From Clostridiales bacterium (lineage in GTDB: Bacteria > Bacillota > Clostridia > Oscillospirales > Acutalibacteraceae), in NCBI GenBank assembly GCA_012839345.1, contig DUNN01000033.1, forward strand, positions 62,001-126,000: a stretch of DNA of 64,000 bases. Reading direction: 5' to 3'. Shown here in pieces: positions 59,580 to 64,000 of this stretch; positions within the stretch are counted from its first letter, which is position 1; every line of letters starts with the position of its first letter. The notes under the pieces were generated by a model. That model saw only the letters and a program-made list of their open reading frames with translations. It ran no database searches and was not told the origin of the DNA. A program made the translations under genes and the position numbers.

Positions 59580-59667
59580 GCAAATAGAGCCATGCTAAAG
59601 TGGCTCTATTTGCTTGTGAAAACCGCAAAATTGAGGGGTTAAACTGATTTTTTGCGGTTTTCACAAG
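59580..59667 (+). promoter_or_regulatory. Double hairpin in the oppA-oppB intercistronic region
   Basis: gcaaatagagcca/tggctctatttgc and cttgtgaaaaccgcaaaa/ttttgcggttttcacaag. Confidence 0.7.
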
Positions 59668-59732
59668 CAAAGCCAGCAATTTAAGCGCTAAGCAGACGGA
59701 ATGTCCTCAATGAATCCAACCGAAGGAGTTGA

Positions 59733-60692
59733 TTGTACTTGCCGAAGCAAGTTCAATACATATTAAAAAGAGTTCTTTATGCCGCGATAACGGTTTTTGT
59801 TTTAATTGTTGTCACGTTCATCCTGATGCATATGCTCCCCGGTGATCCTTTTACCGGGCAGAAAGCGATTCCGCCGGAAATCAAGGCGGCCCTGTATGCA
59901 AAATACGGCCTGGACCAGCCTCTTGCGGTACAGTTCGTTAAATATTTAGAAAATATTTTAAAGGGCGATCTGGGTGTTTCTCTGCTGGACAAACGGCCTG
60001 TTCTGCAAATTATCATGCAGGCGTTCCCGGTTTCCGCAGAATTGGGTTTCCGTGCCCTGATTTTTGCGACCATTATTGGTATTTTGCTTGGTGTTGTGGC
60101 TGCTGTTAAGCGCGGTACGGTTTGGGATACGCTCACCATGCTCCTCGCGTTGATTGGCGTTTCCGTTCCGTCGTTTATTCTTGGTGCGTTGTTACAGTAT
60201 TCTCTCGGACTCCAGCTTTATCAGGCAACGGGAATGCAGATTTTCGCTGTCATGGGATGGGGTGCGTTCAATACGAAACTTCTCCCGGCCTTTTCACTGG
60301 CCCTTGGCACGATCGCGACCATCAGCCGACTGATGCGTACCAATATGCTCGACGTTCTGAATCAGGATTACATTAAGACTGCGAAAGCAAAAGGCCTGAG
60401 CCAGAGCGAGATTGTGTGGAAGCATGCCGTGCGCAATGCGGTGATGCCGGTTATTACAATTATGGGTCCGTTGGTTGCCGCTCTTTTGACAGGAACCTTT
60501 GTGGTAGAAAATATCTTTGCCATTCCAGGCCTTGGAAAATATTTCGTTCAGTGTGTTCAGATGAATGACTATACAACAATTGCAGGAACCACTTTGTTTT
60601 ATGGATCGTTCCTTGTACTGGCAAACTTAGTGGTTGATATCGTATACGGCCTGATTGATCCACGAGTGAAACTTACCGGAAGCAAGGAGTGA
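59733..60692 (+). CDS. oppB: Oligopeptide ABC transporter permease (TTG start)
   Basis: MLPGDPFTGQ...LGLDQ-type binding-protein-dependent permease; EAA loop KTAKAKGLSQSEIVWKHAVRNA. Confidence 0.94.
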   Translation: MYLPKQVQYILKRVLYAAITVFVLIVVTFILMHMLPGDPFTGQKAIPPEIKAALYAKYGLDQPLAVQFVKYLENILKGDLGVSLLDKRPVLQIIMQAFPVSAELGFRALIFATIIGILLGVVAAVKRGTVWDTLTMLLALIGVSVPSFILGALLQYSLGLQLYQATGMQIFAVMGWGAFNTKLLPAFSLALGTIATISRLMRTNMLDVLNQDYIKTAKAKGLSQSEIVWKHAVRNAVMPVITIMGPLVAALLTGTFVVENIFAIPGLGKYFVQCVQMNDYTTIAGTTLFYGSFLVLANLVVDIVYGLIDPRVKLTGSKE

Positions 60693-60702
60693 GTGTATAG
60701 AA

Positions 60703-61701
60703 ATGATAAAGAAAGCGACGCCTAGTGCAGAGAATAACTCTGCAGAGTCTCAATATACTATAGACAGCCACATTGACGCGGCTGAATTTACGAAAGTTGG
60801 TACCGATGAAGCCGGCATGGAAGTGATCGCACGTCCTTCCATAAGCTTCTGGAAAGATGCGTTTAACCGTTTGCGTAAGAGCAAAGTTGCCGTATTCTGT
60901 TTTGCTATACTGGTTCTCTTAATTTTGGGTTCCATTATTTTACCGGCAATTTGTCCTTTTAATTTTTCACAGCAGAATGTAGCGTATTCCAACCAGCCAC
61001 CCATGTGGGTTGACAATGTCAATCAGAAAGTACATATTTTCGGCACCGATACGTTGGGGCGCGATATTTGGGTTCGTGTCTGGATGGGTGCGCGCGTTTC
61101 CCTGACGGTTGCCTTTGCCGTGGCGCTGATTGACTGCATCGTTGGTATTATCTACGGCGGCATTTCCGGTTACTTCGGTGGTGCTGTGGATAACGTGATG
61201 ATGCGTGCCGTTGAGATTATCAGCGGTATTCCTTATTTGATTATCGTTATTCTTCTTCTTATCGTACTGCCCCGTGGTCTTATGACCATTATTATTGCGT
61301 ACTCCATTACAGGATGGACGGGAATGGCGCGTTTGATTCGCGGCCAGGTGCTCAGCCTGCGCAATCAGGAGTTCCTGATTGCTGCGGAATCCATGGGAGC
61401 GAAACCCGCCCGCATTATTGCACGGCATCTTGCGCCGAACATGCTGAGCCTGATCGTTGTGAACGTTACGCTGGATATTCCAAACGTTATTTTTACGGAA
61501 GCATTCCTTTCCATGCTGGGCCTGGGCATTGCCCCGCCGCAGTCTTCTTGGGGAATTATGGCCAATGACGGCATTAATGTCTTCCAGATTTATCCCTCCC
61601 AGCTTTGGATCCCGGCTTTGTTTATCAGCATCACCATGCTCGCCTTCAATCTGTTGGGTGATCAGATGCGCGATGCGTTCGACCCCAGATTAAGGAGGTA
61701 A
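60703..61701 (+). CDS. oppC: Oligopeptide ABC transporter permease
   Basis: HIFGTDTLGRDIWVRVWMGARVSLTVAF; EAA loop IAAESMGAKPARIIARHLAPN. Confidence 0.95.
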   Translation: MIKKATPSAENNSAESQYTIDSHIDAAEFTKVGTDEAGMEVIARPSISFWKDAFNRLRKSKVAVFCFAILVLLILGSIILPAICPFNFSQQNVAYSNQPPMWVDNVNQKVHIFGTDTLGRDIWVRVWMGARVSLTVAFAVALIDCIVGIIYGGISGYFGGAVDNVMMRAVEIISGIPYLIIVILLLIVLPRGLMTIIIAYSITGWTGMARLIRGQVLSLRNQEFLIAAESMGAKPARIIARHLAPNMLSLIVVNVTLDIPNVIFTEAFLSMLGLGIAPPQSSWGIMANDGINVFQIYPSQLWIPALFISITMLAFNLLGDQMRDAFDPRLRR

Positions 61702-61709
61702 TATTCGAG

Positions 61710-62708
61710 ATGGATCGAGTTTTAGATATTGAAAATCTGCAAGTATCCTTCGATACTTATGCCGGGGAAGTTCATGCCGTCCGCGGTGTGACCCTGCATG
61801 TAAACGAGGGAGAGGTACTTGCGATTGTTGGAGAAAGCGGCTGCGGAAAAAGCGTGACCGCCCAGACGATTATGAAGCTGAATCCAATGCCGCCGGCCCG
61901 CATTAAGGGCGGCAGCATTACGCTTTGCGGAATGGATATCGTTTCAAAATCAGAGAAAGAAATGCAGGAGATTCGCGGCCAGATGGTCAGCATGATTTTC
62001 CAGGACCCGATGACCTGCATGAACCCGACCAAAAAGGTCGGTAAACAGCTGACGGAAACATTAAAGAAGCATAAGCATCTTTCCGACGCGGAATGCCGTA
62101 AGGAAGCGATTCGTCTGCTGAAAATGGTTCAGATTCCGAACGCGGAAGAGCGCGTCAATCAATATCCGCACGAGTTTTCCGGCGGTATGCGCCAGCGCGC
62201 GATGATCGCAATGGCACTTGCCTGCAAACCGAAGCTGTTGATTGCCGACGAACCGACCACGGCGCTGGATGTTACTATTCAGGCGCAGATTATGCAGCTT
62301 ATGGCCAAAATCCGCGATGAAACCGGAACCGCGATTATCCTGATTACCCACGACCTTGGCGTTGTGGCGAATTTGGCGGACCGCGTGGCCGTTATGTATG
62401 CTGGCAAGGTTGTGGAACAGGGTACGGTTCAGGATATTTTCTACCACCCGTCGCATCCCTATACGAAGGCGCTGCTTCGCAGCCTGCCGACGGTTGATAC
62501 GGACCGAAATGAGGATCTGGTTTCGATTCCAGGCACTCCTCCGGATTTGTTTGCACCGCCGAAGGGCTGTGGCTTTGCAAGCCGCTGCCGTGAATGCATG
62601 CGTTTGTGCAAAGACAACCAGCCGCCGGAATTTACGGTTAACGAAGGGCATACTGCTTCCTGCTGGTGCCTGCATCCTGATTTTCCCCGCAAAAAGGAGG
62701 AAAAGTAA
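61710..62708 (+). CDS. oppD: Oligopeptide ABC transporter ATP-binding protein
   Basis: [51 protein letters not shown]. Confidence 0.95.
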   Translation: MDRVLDIENLQVSFDTYAGEVHAVRGVTLHVNEGEVLAIVGESGCGKSVTAQTIMKLNPMPPARIKGGSITLCGMDIVSKSEKEMQEIRGQMVSMIFQDPMTCMNPTKKVGKQLTETLKKHKHLSDAECRKEAIRLLKMVQIPNAEERVNQYPHEFSGGMRQRAMIAMALACKPKLLIADEPTTALDVTIQAQIMQLMAKIRDETGTAIILITHDLGVVANLADRVAVMYAGKVVEQGTVQDIFYHPSHPYTKALLRSLPTVDTDRNEDLVSIPGTPPDLFAPPKGCGFASRCRECMRLCKDNQPPEFTVNEGHTASCWCLHPDFPRKKEEK

Positions 62709-63683
62709 TTGGAAAAAGAAAAGCTGATTACTCTTGACCATATTTCGAAGCATTTCTATCTGGGCAATAAGCAGACCCTCGTTGCCGTGAATGATGTTAC
62801 GCTCGATATTTATAAAGGTGAGACTTTAGGCGTGGTCGGCGAGTCCGGCTGCGGAAAATCCACCCTGGGCCGTGTTGTTATGGGAATTTACCATCCGACA
62901 AAGGGCAAAATTAGCTACCGGGGTAAGGAAGTCAACCTGAAACATACCAAGGACCGTTATAACTATTCGGAAAAGGCCCAAATTATATTCCAGGATCCCT
63001 ATGCTTCGCTCGACCCCCGTATGACGGTCGGAAGCATTATTTCCGAAGGTATGGAAATTCACAACATGTATGATCGCGAAAAGCGTCAGCAGCGTGTTTA
63101 TGAGCTGTTGGAAACGGTCGGTCTGAACCGTGAACACGCCAATCGCTTTCCTCATGAATTTTCCGGCGGCCAGCGCCAGCGTATCGGTATTGCCCGCGCG
63201 CTTGCCATTGAGCCGGAATTTATTGTGTGTGACGAACCGATTTCTGCACTGGACGTGTCGGTTCAGAGCCAGATTATCAACCTGCTGAGAGACCTGCAGA
63301 AAAAGCTCAGTCTGACCTACATGTTCATTGCCCATGACTTGAACATTGTGAAATATATTTCTGACCGGATCGCTGTTATGTACTTGGGCAATTTGGTGGA
63401 ATTGGCGGACAGCGATGAGATTTATGCCCATACGTTGCATCCGTACAGCCAGGCACTGCTTGCCTCTGTTCCGATTCCGGATCCGGATGAGGAAGCACAG
63501 AAGAAGATTCAGCCGATTACTGGCGACGTGCCCAGCCCAATTAACCCCAAGCCGGGCTGCCCGTTTGCAAATCGCTGCCCCTATGCAATGGATGTTTGCC
63601 GCTCCGAATCGCCGAAGCTTCGTGAAGTAAAACCCAACCATTTTGTTTCCTGCCACATGGTTCAGCAGCAGGAAAAGGTTTGA
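62709..63683 (+). CDS. oppF: Oligopeptide ABC transporter ATP-binding protein (TTG start)
   Basis: [52 protein letters not shown]. Confidence 0.95.
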   Translation: MEKEKLITLDHISKHFYLGNKQTLVAVNDVTLDIYKGETLGVVGESGCGKSTLGRVVMGIYHPTKGKISYRGKEVNLKHTKDRYNYSEKAQIIFQDPYASLDPRMTVGSIISEGMEIHNMYDREKRQQRVYELLETVGLNREHANRFPHEFSGGQRQRIGIARALAIEPEFIVCDEPISALDVSVQSQIINLLRDLQKKLSLTYMFIAHDLNIVKYISDRIAVMYLGNLVELADSDEIYAHTLHPYSQALLASVPIPDPDEEAQKKIQPITGDVPSPINPKPGCPFANRCPYAMDVCRSESPKLREVKPNHFVSCHMVQQQEKV

Positions 63684-63706
63684 ACAAAAAAATAAAGTTA
63701 CCGCAG

Positions 63707-63742
63707 AAAGCGGCACACCAAGTTTTGGTGTGCCGCTTTTTT
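63707..63742 (+). terminator. Rho-independent terminator after oppF
   Basis: aaagcggcacaccaa/ttggtgtgccgctttttt. Confidence 0.88.
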
Positions 63743-63940
63743 CAGTAAAACTTGCAAATTCAATGAACCCAAAATTAATCCAGGCGCATGCTTCATTGGT
63801 TTAAAGTTATACCTACAAAAGAAATTTGCAATTATTAAGATAAGATATTTCACAAATGTGAACAATCTGTTTCTAAAGCCGACATATTCTGTTAAAAGTG
63901 ACAATATTGGCTGGAAAAACGAATAAAACAACATTTCCAG

Positions 63941-63969
63941 TTGCAAAATCACCAAACGCGTAGTATAAT
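63941..63969 (+). promoter_or_regulatory. SigA-type promoter for the next gene (beyond the window)
   Basis: TTGCAA - 17 nt - TATAAT, SD ggaggt at the window edge. Confidence 0.65.
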
Positions 63970-64000
63970 CATTTTTAATAAATTGGACTGGAGGTCATAC

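Noticed and set aside
1-64000. CRISPR arrays, prophage, IS elements, tRNA/rRNA genes
   Set aside because: No regularly spaced direct repeats, transposase/integrase ORFs, phage structural genes, or recognisable tRNA/rRNA sequence seen.

Overview
This 64 kb window looks like ordinary chromosome from a spore-forming, monoderm clostridial Firmicute; the taxonomy is inferred from gene content (spoIIE, tgl, Opp, clostridial type IV pili). I found no rRNA, tRNA, CRISPR array, integrase/transposase or phage module. From left to right it holds: rhamnose catabolism (rhaA partial, rhaB, AraC regulator); a redox/iron cluster (rubrerythrin, desulfoferrodoxin, encapsulin shell and encapsulated ferritin-like cargo); a spore-coat transglutaminase (tgl) coupled to an unrecognised protein; SDR, DUF1540 and TVP38/DedA-like genes; a MacAB-type efflux operon with a TolC-like coiled-coil protein; a long FtsA-like protein; trpS; an aminotransferase; spoIIE; a YjgB-like lipoprotein; tatD-metG; an LCP protein; an oligopeptide-binding protein; gpmI-tpiA-pgk; trmL; a type IV pilus locus with a PilM-PilN fusion and divergent minor pilins; a three-gene accessory block (HTH/unknown protein, MORN-repeat protein, metallo-beta-lactamase-fold protein with a 13-Cys tail); a highly expressed S-layer-like exported protein; an MBOAT/DHHW acetylation pair; and a full oppABCDF operon. 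The best candidates for something undescribed are the HTH/MORN/MBL block (46.7-51.1 kb), a dispersed ~75-95 nt hairpin repeat family (3 copies, two flanking the TVP38 gene), the tgl-coupled unknown protein, and the S-layer-like protein with its perfect promoter and long leader. All homology calls come from reading the protein sequences; no database search was run.
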